This document shows, in pieces, positions 18,279-26,823 of a stretch of DNA of 64,000 nucleotides; position 1 is the first letter of the stretch; every line of letters begins with the position of its first letter. The translations under genes were made by a program, and so were the position numbers. Source of the stretch: Actinoplanes octamycinicus (lineage in GTDB: Bacteria > Actinomycetota > Actinomycetes > Mycobacteriales > Micromonosporaceae); the NCBI RefSeq assembly GCF_014205225.1, contig NZ_JACHNB010000001.1, positions 7,049,501-7,113,500 of the forward strand, written 5' to 3'. The notes under the pieces were generated by a model. That model saw only the letters and a list, made by a program, of their open reading frames with translations, ran no database searches and had not been told where the DNA came from.

Positions 18279-19010
18279 TCAGCGGTCCGCCATAGCCGGA
18301 CAGACTTGACAAATTAGATTCCACAGAAGGCGCGGCAGCACCTTGAACCCGACCTGGTTCGGCGGCTTCTTGACGACCTTGAAGGTGAGATCGAGTTCGT
18401 TGCGCGCCCAGTCGGCCAGACCGGTGTAGGCGTTGTCGGCCCACATCAGGGTCAGCTCCGGGTTGAGCCTGCGGAGCTCGGGCAGGATCTCGCGGGCGGC
18501 GTCGCGGTCGGTGACGTCCGCCGGCGTCACCTTCACCGTCATGAGCAAGCCTCTCGTATCCACGATTACGTGCCGCTTCCGCCCATTGATCAACTTCGCG
18601 CCGTCGAATCCCCGCGTCTGCTTGCTGACGGTCTCGGCCGCTTTCACGCTCTGGGAGTCGATGATCGCGGTAACCGGTCGGGGGCACCGGCCGGCGTCGA
18701 CGCGGATCCGCCGGCGTAGCTGATCGCGGATGTGGGCGAGCACGCCGTTCTTGGCCCAGCGGGCGAAGAACCCGTAGACGGTCTGGAACGGCGGAAAGTC
18801 CGAGGGCAAGGCTCGCCACTTGCAACCGTTGTCGACCAGGTAGCGGATCGCGTCCACGATCTCCCGGCGCGGGTGCGCTTCCGGATGCCCACCGGCCGGG
18901 GTGGTGCTGGCGGGCGGCGGTAGCAGCGGTTCGAGGAGATCCCACTCGGCGTCGGTGGTGTCCGACGGGTAACGCCGGCGGCGGGGCAGGGCCGTGATCG
19001 TGGCGTTCAT
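18279..19010 (-). pseudogene. IS5-family transposase, N-terminal 227 codons (first half of the split gene)
   Basis: Starts at ATG 19010 with RRRRYPSDTTDAEWDLLEPL, typical of IS5/ISL2-group transposases, and carries two of the three catalytic acids (AIIDSQSVK and LMWADNAYTG). Homology stops after GFKVLPR at 18330. The last 16 codons, to TGA 18279, come from the end of the inserted 8-kb element. The rest of the gene is at 10186-10368. The ATG overlaps the stop of the upstream gene (ATGA), leaving no room for a 5' inverted repeat, so the IS end may lie inside that gene or be lost. Confidence 0.88.
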
Positions 19011-19207
19011 TCGCCACGAGCCAGCAGTTGGAGAGCGGTCCGGGCGCCGGTGAGCTGGCCCAGCACCAGGTGGGCCCACTCGTCGTCGGGATGCTGCTGG
19101 GCGTACGGGGTGATCACGGTGTCCAGCAGCCAGGACAACCGGGACAGTTCCTCACCCACGCACTGGCGTTCGTAGCTGCCCAGCTTCCCGCGGTCGATGG
19201 TGGTCAT
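19007..19207 (-). CDS. small paralogue of the winged-helix protein C-terminus
   Basis: 66 aa from ATG 19207, overlapping the previous stop (ATGA). Residues 12-66 closely follow the C-terminus of the neighbour at 19204: both have a YER-C-V-EL pattern, PDDEW and VLGQLTG, and end in LL-RG. It seems to be a duplicated helical module without the DNA-binding part. Function unknown. Coupled translation suggests a complex with its neighbour. Confidence 0.65.
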   Translation of the reverse strand: MTTIDRGKLGSYERQCVGEELSRLSWLLDTVITPYAQQHPDDEWAHLVLGQLTGARTALQLLARGE

Positions 19208-19557
19208 GCGCCGCGTACGAGCAGACCCAGGGCGGATTTGACGCCGGTGAGCTGGCCCAGCACGAGTTGGACCCACTCGTCGTCGGGCAGCTTCTGCGCG
19301 TGCGGGATGACCGTGCTGCTCAGCAGCCGGGAGATCCGGGTCAGCTCGGTGCGCACGCAGGCTCGTTCGTAGGCGATCCAGTCGGCGGGGTCGGTGGACA
19401 GCTGGTAGCCGTCGCGGCGGGTCCAGGTCAGCGGGGTCAGGTTCTGCGCGGCCAGGACCTCCCGCAGGAACCGCAGCCCGGACTGGACCTGATACGCGCT
19501 GAGTTCGGTCGCGGTCACCAACTGCCGGGTGGTCAGTCCGGCCGGACGAGCCTCCAT
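19204..19557 (-). CDS. winged-helix-like small protein in DUF6192 cluster
   Basis: 117 aa from ATG 19557 (MEARPAGLTTRQLVTATELS); the true start may be further upstream because homology-like residues (DVTGDLVRVAL) precede it. The N-terminal part looks like a helix-turn-helix (LTTRQLVTATELSAYQVQSG), followed by a strand region and the helical module shared with the downstream small protein. It lies directly after the DUF6192 gene. Likely DNA-binding; the role is unknown. Confidence 0.6.
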   Translation of the reverse strand: MEARPAGLTTRQLVTATELSAYQVQSGLRFLREVLAAQNLTPLTWTRRDGYQLSTDPADWIAYERACVRTELTRISRLLSSTVIPHAQKLPDDEWVQLVLGQLTGVKSALGLLVRGA

Positions 19558-19616
19558 CAACGCGACCCGGACCAGGTCGCCGGTGACGTCTCGCGGGCAC
19601 CCGTCCCATGGCCGGG

Positions 19617-20627
19617 CTACTCGCCGGCCAGGAGGCGGGCCAGGCCCTCCTCCGGGGTGATCTGGCCGGTGGCCACCGCACCCTCGATCCAATCCGCGGC
19701 CGCCCGCACCCTCGCGAGGTTGCGCTGCACCGTCGCCTTCTCGTCCTCGGTGTAGTTCTGCCCGCGCAGGCCCGGAACGATACGGCCGGCGGACGCGACG
19801 AACTGCGCGCACGCACCCACCAGGTCGAGGAACTCACCGGTGTGCTCGATGTGCTGAAGCGCCGGCGTCCGCTGCCGAATCAGCTCGGTACCCTGCCGGG
19901 CCTGGTCGGCCTGAGCACGGTTGACCAGGTGCCGGGCCGTAGTGTCGGTCATCGCCCGCGCCGCGACCTCCGGCCGGCGCAGCAGATCCGTGGCGATCTG
20001 CGAGGCGACCTCATCGTCACGGACCAGCTCGTGCACCGCACCGACCTTTTCTTGTACCGTCGTCTCGCCCGCCGCCTTGAACGCGACCTTGGGCCGGCGC
20101 AGCAGATCAGTGGCGACCCGGGTGGCAACCTCGTCATCGTCGACCAGCGCGTGCACCGCGAGGACCTTCTCCTGAACCGTCTCCGGCCGGGTCACCTGCC
20201 AGCCCACCCGCCGCTTCGCCTCGTCCTCGGACCATCGGCGCTCACCGGTCCGGGCCAGCACCGGCGGCTCACCGATCAACGCGAACCGCTGATCGGCATC
20301 GGCGATCGAGGCCAACAGACGGTGGATGTGGAACGGCACGTCGTCGCGGCGCTGGTCGACCGGCCATCGCGACGCCACCCACCGCCAGTTCTTCATCGTG
20401 TCCGGCGCCACCCCGATGTCCTCGGCAAACATCCGCAACGCCTCGGTCACGCCAAGTCCGGGCATCTGGAGCGGCTGCGAGCCGCCATGCCGGCCCATCG
20501 GCTCGATCTCCAGCGCGTTGTCACCCAACTTGAACTGGATGCGGCCGTGCTCACGCACCAGGTCCCGCGACTGCGCGACCAGCTCGTCATACCGCTGCTG
20601 GGTTACCTGCCCGATAGTCGCCACCAT
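19617..20627 (-). CDS. DUF6192 family protein
   Basis: 336 aa from ATG 20627. The N-terminal part (GDNALEIEPMGRHGG, FAEDIGVAPDTMKNWRWVAS) looks like the helix-turn-helix-containing DUF6192 proteins common in streptomycetes and relatives, often in accessory DNA. An internal duplication is visible: TVQEKVLAVHALVDDDEVAT and TVQEKVGAVHELVRDDEVAS, each followed by ATDLLRRP, at about residues 145-215. Function unknown; DNA binding is likely. It heads a minus-strand set of three coupled or closely spaced genes. Confidence 0.75.
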   Translation of the reverse strand: MVATIGQVTQQRYDELVAQSRDLVREHGRIQFKLGDNALEIEPMGRHGGSQPLQMPGLGVTEALRMFAEDIGVAPDTMKNWRWVASRWPVDQRRDDVPFHIHRLLASIADADQRFALIGEPPVLARTGERRWSEDEAKRRVGWQVTRPETVQEKVLAVHALVDDDEVATRVATDLLRRPKVAFKAAGETTVQEKVGAVHELVRDDEVASQIATDLLRRPEVAARAMTDTTARHLVNRAQADQARQGTELIRQRTPALQHIEHTGEFLDLVGACAQFVASAGRIVPGLRGQNYTEDEKATVQRNLARVRAAADWIEGAVATGQITPEEGLARLLAGE

Positions 20628-20742
20628 CGTTCCACCACCCGGGGCGCCCGCAGCGCGGCGAGGAGGTCCGCCGTCAGCAACTACGGTCGATACCGGTCAG
20701 GCTGAACCGCAGGTCAGCAAGGTCGCAGTCCCCCGCCAGCGG

Positions 20743-21111
20743 TCACCCATTCACCTGACCCGGTGTGAGCGACCGCGCCCGCCAGGCCCTCGTGCGACAC
20801 CGCGGGGTACAGAACACCGCCGACAACGGCCGATCCAAACTAGCCACCCACTCGACTCCACACTGCGGGCACCTCACCCGCTGGTCCTCCCGGGCTGCGA
20901 CGATCCGGGCCCGGCTCCGCCGGACCGCCCGCCAATGCCGCGCCCGGCACGCCGGCGAGCAGAACACCATCAAACCCCGGGCCAGCGCCGGCAACCGACC
21001 ACCACAGACCGGACAACGCCGCGGCGGCTTCGCTACCGAACGCTCAGCCGCGGCGGTCGGCTGCGGGACCAGCGACAGCCAGCCCCGAGCACCGCGCTTC
21101 ACACCGCTCAT
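20743..21111 (-). CDS. double zinc-finger protein
   Basis: 122 aa from ATG 21111. Two similar cysteine modules: CPVCGGRLPALARGLMVFC with CRARHW, and CPQCGVEWVASLDRPLSAVFC with CRTRAWRAR. Each looks like a treble-clef or ribbon zinc site with a basic tail, suited to nucleic-acid binding. Upstream of the DUF6192 gene by about 115 bp on the same strand. Family not recognised beyond the zinc modules. Confidence 0.7.
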   Translation of the reverse strand: MSGVKRGARGWLSLVPQPTAAAERSVAKPPRRCPVCGGRLPALARGLMVFCSPACRARHWRAVRRSRARIVAAREDQRVRCPQCGVEWVASLDRPLSAVFCTPRCRTRAWRARSLTPGQVNG

Positions 21112-21228
21112 ACCACCAGCGTAAAACCGGCCCTAACCCGATCTTGAAGTAGCGAGACAGGCACTGAGAACCCGCCACCCGGCCGACCCGGGTCGCGTCG
21201 TGCGCCGTCCGAACGGCACCGTCCGAGG

Positions 21229-21242
21229 GGGTCGGAAGGCCC
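21229..21242 (+). promoter_or_regulatory. DevR/OsdR-like box upstream of aquaporin gene
   Basis: GGGTC-GGAA-GGCCC, a 5-4-5 inverted repeat with one mismatched pair, 85 bp before the aquaporin ATG. Confidence 0.4.
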
Positions 21243-21326
21243 TGAACCACCGGACGCGACGCTGCCTACGCTGGCGTCGCGCAGGCGATCATCAGCGGTT
21301 TCCTGCCGGCTCGACCGGAGGTTCCC

Positions 21327-22229
21327 ATGGTCGTCCCGCTGCTTCGCCGGCGACTGATCGCCGAGTTTCTCGGCACGATGCTGCTGCTGGTGACCGTGGT
21401 CGGGGTGAGCGGCATGGCCGCCCGCCTGTCCCCCGACGACGCCGGGCTCAGGCTGCTGGAGAACTCCAGCACGGTCGCGCTCGGCCTGGCCGCGATCATC
21501 TTCGCGCTGGCGCCGATCTCCGGGGCACATTTCAACCCGGTGGTGTCCGCCGCCGACTGGTTTCTCGGCCGCCGGCACGGCACCGGCCTCACCAGGATCG
21601 AGCTGATCGGGTACGTCGGCGCGCAGGTCACCGGGGCCGCCGCCGGGGCCGTCCTCGGGAACCTGATGGTCGACCGACCGGCCGTGACGCTGGCGGACAC
21701 CGCCCGTGACGGCGGGCATCTACTGCTCAGCGAGGTGGTCGCCACCGCCGGCCTGCTGGTGCTGATCGCCGCGCTGGTGCGCAGCAGCCGCGGCAGCCAC
21801 GGTCCGGTTGCCGTCGGCGCCTACATCGGGGCAGCCTGTTGGTTCACCTCGTCGACCTGCTTCACCAACCCGGCGGTCACCCTGGGGCGGATGCTGACCA
21901 GCACCGAAGCAGGTATCGCGCCCCGCTCGGCCGCCGCCTTCGCCGGGGCCCAGCTCGTCGGCTCGGCGGTGGCCTGCCTGCTCGTGCCGGCGCTGTACCC
22001 GGACACCGTCGCGACCGCAGCGCCGGTCCCGGTGTCACCGGCAGGATCCGGCGGTGACCGCCCGCCCGCGGTCGTACCGGAACGATCTGGCCCGGCCCCG
22101 GTCCGGGGCGATGCCGCCTGGCCGAAACCGGGCGTCACCGCGGAGGCGGATCATGCCGGATGCTGTTCAGCGTGCAGCGCGAGCGTCGATGAGCGCCTGG
22201 GCCGGCCGCCTCTCGTCCTCGGTGGATGA
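21327..22229 (+). CDS. MIP-family aquaporin / aquaglyceroporin
   Basis: About six membrane helices with both half-helix motifs: HFNPVVS (about residue 73) and FTNPAVT (about residue 182). The selectivity-side sequence STCFTNPAVTLGRM resembles the AqpS-type channels found with arsenic genes in actinobacteria, but no ars gene is nearby. The protein is 300 aa. The last 70 residues are a Pro/Gly-rich cytoplasmic tail with CCSAC. It facilitates diffusion of water or small neutral solutes. The start at ATG 21327 follows CGGAGG. A DevR-like box upstream suggests stress control. Confidence 0.88.
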   Translation: MVVPLLRRRLIAEFLGTMLLLVTVVGVSGMAARLSPDDAGLRLLENSSTVALGLAAIIFALAPISGAHFNPVVSAADWFLGRRHGTGLTRIELIGYVGAQVTGAAAGAVLGNLMVDRPAVTLADTARDGGHLLLSEVVATAGLLVLIAALVRSSRGSHGPVAVGAYIGAACWFTSSTCFTNPAVTLGRMLTSTEAGIAPRSAAAFAGAQLVGSAVACLLVPALYPDTVATAAPVPVSPAGSGGDRPPAVVPERSGPAPVRGDAAWPKPGVTAEADHAGCCSACSASVDERLGRPPLVLGG

Positions 22230-22480
22230 CCAGCCCCGGCCACCAAGCAGGCTGCCCCGGTCAGCCGGCCAGCACCCGCCCGCGAAGGGACTGTGGTTGT
22301 CGGCCCGCCTCAACGTGCTCTCCGCCATCGCGTACGAATAGCCACTCCCCCACCCCGCAGGGGGCGGTGCGACTCGCAACCGATCTGCTACCTCAGCGGA
22401 CTGCGATCCGCACCGGCACGGACCGACAACTGGAGGCAGCCCGGAAAAGTCTTACGGATCAAGGATGAGAGTCACCCACG

Positions 22481-23296
22481 ATGCCCAGCAATTCTTCGAT
22501 CTCTCTCGCCGTAGCCGCCGGCCCGACGCACCGCGGCCATCCGGCATCGTGGTGGGCCCAATTCCCTGAGGCCTCCGAGCGTTTGGACCTGGCGTCGATG
22601 ACCGAGGCCCTGGCCGACGTGATCATTCCACGGATCGGCTCACCGCTGCTGCGCCGGGAGGCGCAGATCGCCACCGAGATCATGGTCCGGTACTTGAACA
22701 AGCCGGCCAGCCCGGAGCTGGCCGAGCGGGCCGGCCAAGCCGTCGACCGGCTGCTCGCCACCGTGCACCGGCTCAACGAGCGATCCACCACGGATGAACC
22801 AGCCGCTGCCGAGGCCGAGGCGCTGTGCCTCGTGCTGACCGGCAGATGGGCCGAGGCGGCAGCCGGGGTCGAGCCGTACGTCGGCACCACCGCGCTGCTC
22901 AAGGCCTTCGTCGCCGCGCTTCTGCTGGACCGCCTGGACGGCCCGCTCACGATGCGCCTGCTCGAGGCCGGCCAGTCACCGGCCATGGCGGTCCGGTCCG
23001 GCCGGGCCATCGGTAAGTACGGCTGGTGGCCGTCCTGGCTGCTGAAGGTGGTCACCAGCCGGGCGCTGGCCGGCACCCTGGACGAGGAGACGATCTCCGC
23101 GTTGGACCGGTGCGCCTACGCCGAGCTCAGCCCGGCACAGGCTCGTGTCGCCCAGCGGCTGCTCAACGGCGACCAGGCGCTCATCGCCGCCTCGGCCCAG
23201 CGCCTGGAGACCTACGGCGAAGCCGGCGCCGCCACCCGACTCCGCGAGGGAGACCTCTCCGCGGTTGCTCTCGCCGCCCGGCTCATCCCGCTGTAG
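22481..23296 (+). CDS. hypothetical helical protein
   Basis: 271 aa, no signal peptide, almost all helical: LADVIIPRIGSPLLRREAQI, AEAEALCLVLTGRWAEAAAG, and a C-terminus with AQRLLNGDQALIAASAQRLE. The repeat-like pairs of helices suggest a TPR or HEAT-like solenoid, but I cannot name a family. The 250 bp upstream contain no other convincing gene. Convergent with the PIN fragment. Confidence 0.6.
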   Translation: MPSNSSISLAVAAGPTHRGHPASWWAQFPEASERLDLASMTEALADVIIPRIGSPLLRREAQIATEIMVRYLNKPASPELAERAGQAVDRLLATVHRLNERSTTDEPAAAEAEALCLVLTGRWAEAAAGVEPYVGTTALLKAFVAALLLDRLDGPLTMRLLEAGQSPAMAVRSGRAIGKYGWWPSWLLKVVTSRALAGTLDEETISALDRCAYAELSPAQARVAQRLLNGDQALIAASAQRLETYGEAGAATRLREGDLSAVALAARLIPL

Positions 23297-23325
23297 AGCG
23301 GCGGCCCCACCGCGGCACCGTCCCG

Positions 23326-23598
23326 CTACCCGTTGACGAGCAGAGCTCCCAGAGGCATGACGGGAACCACCCGCTCCGCCTTGCCCGCCATGCGGGGATC
23401 GATGGTGACCAGAGCGTCGGCCTGCAGCCGGGTCACCGCCAAGTACTCGGCGTCGCGCAGAGTGTCCCAGTCGTTCTCCCGCGCGATCCGCCACGCTGTT
23501 GCGCGCGACACGCGGTCGCGGAGGAGTCGCATCTTCAGCTCGTTTTGCGTGGATGTGATGGTGTACTGGCCGGCCGGTACACCGGCCGGCCGGTACAC
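23326..23598 (-). pseudogene. PIN-domain (VapC-like) toxin fragment
   Basis: The reading resembles the C-terminal half of actinobacterial VapC ribonuclease toxins: RLLRDRVSRATAWRIAREND, DAEYLAVTRLQADALVTIDP. The last two acidic positions of the PIN centre are present. The N-terminal half, with the first catalytic Asp, is missing. The apparent start runs into GGCCGGTACACC repeats. No antitoxin gene is seen. Best read as a decayed toxin. Confidence 0.6.
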
Positions 23599-23599
23599 C
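23566..23599. repeat. GGCCGGTACACC direct/inverted repeat cluster
   Basis: GGCCGGTACACC occurs at 23572-23583 and 23588-23599 in direct order, and the stretch is nearly palindromic around GGCCGGCC. It lies right after the stop of the HAF-repeat gene, so it may act as its terminator, or be a decayed toxin-antitoxin operator. Confidence 0.5.
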
Positions 23600-23604
23600 G
23601 GATC

Positions 23605-24753
23605 TCACCGGGAACGCAACAGCCGTACCCCGTAGTCACCGATCTCCTGCTCCACAGCGATGACACCGTGCCGGTCGATCCCGATGACCTTGGTCGCGAT
23701 ATCCGCCGGCGGCTTCGGGTACACAGTGAGGCGCCCATGGCTGAGCACGAACGGAACACCCATGGTGCTGGTGGGCAACCAGGTCCGGCCCGCGATGTCA
23801 CCGCGGTTGTTGATCGCGACGGGCAGGCCCGAGGTCCCGATGTGTAGCCGGCTCATCCGCCCGTGCTGCCAGCGCACGCCCGAGGACGAGTTGCCGAAGT
23901 CGGCGACGCCGACCGCGGCACCCTTGTCGTTGAGCGCGTACACCCGGCCACCGGTCGCCTTGGTGTGGGCCAGCAGATCGGTCATCCGGCCCCGCTGCCA
24001 CAGGTACGGGTGTTCACCGTGACGCTTGGTGGTGCTGTCGCCGACGACCTGCCCCCGCTCGTTGAGGTCCCGCGCATAACTGTTCGCGCCGCCCAGCGTG
24101 CCGAGCTTGATCATCTTGCCGTTCTGCCACAACACCGCACGGGTGACCGACGACCCCGGCCGCCGGATCATGCCGAGGACCTGGCCACGGTTGTTGAAGT
24201 CCACCACCTGGCTGTAAATGCCGCGAGGCACCGGCAGGGTGCTCAGACGGCCGCTCTTCCACACCATCGCGTGGTAGCTCTCGTCCTTGTCCATCCTGGT
24301 GAACGCCACCTGGTCGCGGTTGTTCAGGAAGCACCGTCCCGCCTTCGCGCCCGCGGGCAGCCGCTTGTAGGTCATCTTGCCGTGCCGCAACAGGAACACC
24401 TTCTCCCTGTTGCCGGCCTGGACGCTTCCAGCCATGTGGCGCTGCTCGTTGATCCCGCTGATGCCACCGTTGACGATCCGGATGGCGGTCGGGTTGATCC
24501 GGCCGCGCCACCACACCGTCGACCAGGTGTCACCGGCGGCATCCCGGCTGCTGCCGATGATGTCGCCGCGCGCGCTGATCATCGAGCCGTAGGACATCGG
24601 GCCGCCCAGCGTGCCCAGAACGACCATCGACCTGGTCCGCACCGGTGGCGGCGCGGCGGTCGTGGCCGCGGCCCCCGCCGCAGCCGGAGACATCAGACCC
24701 GCCGCCACCACACCGGTGGACGCCACGAGCACACTCAGCCTTCGGAAACGCAT
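23605..24753 (-). CDS. secreted HAF-repeat protein
   Basis: 382 aa from ATG 24753 (GAGGAGGAG directly upstream). Signal peptide: FRRLSVLVASTGVVAAGLMS followed by an Ala-rich cleavage region. The mature part is a series of HAF-type repeats of about 45 residues, for example VVLGTLGGPMSYGSMISARG, LGTLGGANSYARDLNERGQV and YALNDKGAAVGVADFGNSSS, each with Trp/His-Gly-Arg/Lys-Met turns. Such proteins form beta-propeller-like extracellular structures with no known enzyme activity. Its partner and role are unknown. Confidence 0.8.
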   Translation of the reverse strand: MRFRRLSVLVASTGVVAAGLMSPAAAGAAATTAAPPPVRTRSMVVLGTLGGPMSYGSMISARGDIIGSSRDAAGDTWSTVWWRGRINPTAIRIVNGGISGINEQRHMAGSVQAGNREKVFLLRHGKMTYKRLPAGAKAGRCFLNNRDQVAFTRMDKDESYHAMVWKSGRLSTLPVPRGIYSQVVDFNNRGQVLGMIRRPGSSVTRAVLWQNGKMIKLGTLGGANSYARDLNERGQVVGDSTTKRHGEHPYLWQRGRMTDLLAHTKATGGRVYALNDKGAAVGVADFGNSSSGVRWQHGRMSRLHIGTSGLPVAINNRGDIAGRTWLPTSTMGVPFVLSHGRLTVYPKPPADIATKVIGIDRHGVIAVEQEIGDYGVRLLRSR

Positions 24754-25025
24754 CTCCTCCTCCTCGCCCGGACAGGCACTGCCCCGCCGTCGGCGGCGGG
24801 CAGCGAGCAACGGACGAGCCGGCGCGGCGAAGGCCGGCGGCCAGAGCGAGGCGCGGCGTCTCATCGCCGGGCGCTCGGTTCGTATGCCTCCATCGTGGAC
24901 ACGCGACCGGCAGCGCGGTCAGAGGCGGACGGCCCCTCCGCGGGGACCATCCGCCGAACCGTGAGAAGGTGACGGATCCGGGCGCGTCAGGCCGTGGTCC
25001 GGGCGGCTCGCCGCGGGCCGGGAGT

Positions 25026-25238
25026 TCAGCGTCCCGTCGCCGCCTGGACGCCACCGGCGGGCTCGATGCGCGCCTCCGGACCGGGGAAGATCACGCTGGT
25101 GTGTCCGTCCTCGAGCCAGCGCACGTGGTAAGGCGGACGTCCGTCCGGGTGCCCGACGGCGGTGATCACCCCGACCCGGCGGACCTCGCCTTCCCGATTG
25201 CCTTCGATGACGATCCGGTCACCGGTACGAGCGTTCAC
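25026..25238 (-). CDS. DUF1918 protein
   Basis: 70 aa forming a small SH3-like barrel: TGDRIVIEGNREGEVRRVGV, then PPYHVRWLEDGHTSVIFPGP. This is the DUF1918 pattern (Asp-Gly-His in a WxDGH turn). The mycobacterial homologue Rv0569 is a DosR-regulon protein; biochemical function is unknown. A box GGGTC-TAAG-GTCCC lies about 95 bp upstream. The stretch 24754-25025 on its far side holds no gene that I can support. Confidence 0.88.
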   Translation of the reverse strand: MNARTGDRIVIEGNREGEVRRVGVITAVGHPDGRPPYHVRWLEDGHTSVIFPGPEARIEPAGGVQAATGR

Positions 25239-25329
25239 GGCCGATCTCCCATCTGGAGACGCGTCGCCTCGGTCTTCGACGGCGCTTGCCTACCGGTCCA
25301 GCGTGGGCCGCGACGCTCTGGCACGCCAA

Positions 25330-25343
25330 GGGTCTAAGGTCCC
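25330..25343 (-). promoter_or_regulatory. DevR/OsdR-like box upstream of DUF1918 gene
   Basis: GGGTC-TAAG-GTCCC, 5-4-5 arms with one mismatch, about 92-105 bp upstream of the DUF1918 start. Confidence 0.5.
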
Positions 25344-25372
25344 TACGCCCGCGGCCCGCCCCGCCGGCGGAT

Positions 25373-25678
25373 TCAGGCGGTGGCGCCGGGATCGCCTCGC
25401 TCCGGCACCGACAGCGGATGGTCCCGGTCGTCGCGGGCGGCCAGCCGCTCCAGCGCGCACCGATACTGATCGGCGCTGATCTCGCCGCGCAGCAGCTGAA
25501 CGGTCAATGCGCCCTCGAACGTTGCCGGCGCCGCCCGCGCACCATGGGCATCGACGCCGGCGGTCCGCTTGTTGTCGTGCTTCGTCCCGGCCTGGAACGC
25601 GGGCCAGGTGGCGAGGCCGACAAGCATCAGGAGGAAGAGCAGGAACAGCAGCACGGCGAGCACGACGACCACCTCCAT
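25373..25678 (-). CDS. small membrane protein with SHOCT domain
   Basis: About 101 aa. One N-terminal membrane helix (VVVVLAVLLFLLFLLMLVGL), a linker, then a C-terminal SHOCT module (LLRGEISADQYRCALERLAA), a short helical pair thought to mediate oligomerisation. The start is taken as ATG 25678 behind GGTGAGG; GTG 25687 is in frame too. A perfect DevR-like palindrome (25715-25728) lies about 40 bp upstream, at promoter distance. Confidence 0.78.
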   Translation of the reverse strand: MEVVVVLAVLLFLLFLLMLVGLATWPAFQAGTKHDNKRTAGVDAHGARAAPATFEGALTVQLLRGEISADQYRCALERLAARDDRDHPLSVPERGDPGATA

Positions 25679-25714
25679 CACCCTCACCTTGACCCCGCAC
25701 CACCGAGATCAGCA

Positions 25715-25728
25715 GGGACGAAAGTCCC
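25715..25728 (-). promoter_or_regulatory. perfect DevR/OsdR-like palindrome upstream of SHOCT gene
   Basis: GGGAC-GAAA-GTCCC, perfect arms, flanked by CA and GG. It closely resembles the mycobacterial DosR box, whose core is GGGAC-N4-GTCCC. It lies about 40 bp from the SHOCT gene start. Confidence 0.6.
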
Positions 25729-26080
25729 GGCAACAACGTGCGGCCCAGCCCCGGGCTGGCCACCCGGCTCCTGGGCACCGACCTCGTACCGATCGACGAT
25801 GGCGTACACCGACTGAACGGAGCCGGCCGGGCAGGTCGGGTCGAGGCGGACCGGTGAATCCCTGCAACCCCGACGCCGCCGGTCCGCTGACCCAGCGACA
25901 GCGACCCCGTCAGCAGCGGTGTTGATTCCGTGTCCCGTCTGTCCGGCGGGCCCGCGGACCGAACGACGACGCTGTTGCAGCCGTCAGGATCTGCTCGCGC
26001 AAGGGCCGTCCGGCCCTGGGCCGAAATATCGAACTTCGCCCATGGTCGAGGGTGGCCCGAGGTTCGCGAAGGAGAAGGCA
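25729..26080 (+). other. intergenic region with a second box for the GyrI-like gene
   Basis: No credible gene in these 350 bp: short shadows only, no start with a ribosome-binding site. It holds the palindrome at 26003-26016 and a half-site GGGCC-GAAA just after it. Confidence 0.6.
26003..26016 (+). promoter_or_regulatory. perfect DevR/OsdR-like palindrome upstream of GyrI-like gene
   Basis: GGGCC-GTCC-GGCCC with perfect 5-bp arms, 65 bp before the ATG at 26081. A degenerate second copy starts at 26018. Confidence 0.5.
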
Positions 26081-26650
26081 ATGAAGCACTACACCACCAA
26101 CGCGACGGATCCGGCGGTGTGCGACGCCGAGCTGGCGATCCGGCTGCCGATTCGCCTGTTCGGCCTCCGCGCCGAAGTAGGCGTGCACGGCCTGCGAACC
26201 TTCCCGCTGCGGATGCTGCCCATCGTCGCGGCGGCGCTGCATCGCCTGGGCGTACCGCCACGAGGGCCGGCCATGTCGCTGTTGCGCCCGCTCGACGATG
26301 GCAGGTTCGAGGTGACCGCGGCCTATCCGACCAGGGTGCCGCGCCTCGTCGGCAAGCCCTTCGTCAGCCCTCGGCTGCCCGGCGGCCCGGCGGCGCAGGT
26401 CCTTCACCTCGGCTCCTGGAACAGCCTGCTGGGCAGCTACGACCGGCTCAGCGAGTGGCTCGCCGCACACCGGATCAGAGCTGTGCCGGTCATGTGGGAG
26501 GAGTACCTGGTCGGGCCCGATCAGGTGGACGACCCCGCAGCGTGGCGGACCCGGATCGCGGTACCCGTGCCGGCCGAGGTCGCCGCGGCGGAGCGCAGAA
26601 CCCCGCGGGTCCGGGGCGGGCTCGCGGCGGCCACCCACCAGACAGGGTGA
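26081..26650 (+). CDS. GyrI-like / effector-binding domain protein
   Basis: 189 aa from ATG 26081 (GAAGGAGAAGG upstream). It has the fold pattern of GyrI-like small-molecule-binding domains: RFEVTAAYPTRVP, VLHLGSWNSLLGSYDRLSEW, then MWEEYLVGPDQVDDPAAWRT and a final IAVPVP. The conserved Glu after Trp (WEEY) is the usual ligand-contact residue. There is no DNA-binding domain, so it may be a sensor, buffer or hydrolase for a small molecule. It lies between two DevR-like boxes in the stress cluster. Confidence 0.78.
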   Translation: MKHYTTNATDPAVCDAELAIRLPIRLFGLRAEVGVHGLRTFPLRMLPIVAAALHRLGVPPRGPAMSLLRPLDDGRFEVTAAYPTRVPRLVGKPFVSPRLPGGPAAQVLHLGSWNSLLGSYDRLSEWLAAHRIRAVPVMWEEYLVGPDQVDDPAAWRTRIAVPVPAEVAAAERRTPRVRGGLAAATHQTG

Positions 26651-26707
26651 CCAGGCACCTCAGCGTCACGCCGTACCGTGCGGAAATCTTTTCTTGGCCC
26701 GGGACCA

Positions 26708-26721
26708 GGGCCGTCCGGCCT
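26708..26721 (+). promoter_or_regulatory. DevR/OsdR-like box upstream of USP gene
   Basis: GGGCC-GTCC-GGCCT, one arm mismatch, about 103 bp before the USP ATG. It has the same core and spacer as the box at 26003. Confidence 0.5.
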
Positions 26722-26823
26722 GCCGGATCCGGCCGGGTGACCCTGACCACCGGCGCCCGCCGCGATGACGGTGAGAGGCGTAGCCCGCCGGTCCGGCGGT
26801 GAGGTCGGAAGGACAGCGCAGCC

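Noticed and set aside
21327..22229. Arsenic-resistance island suggested by the aquaporin type
   Set aside because: No arsR, arsC or acr3-like gene is present on either side.
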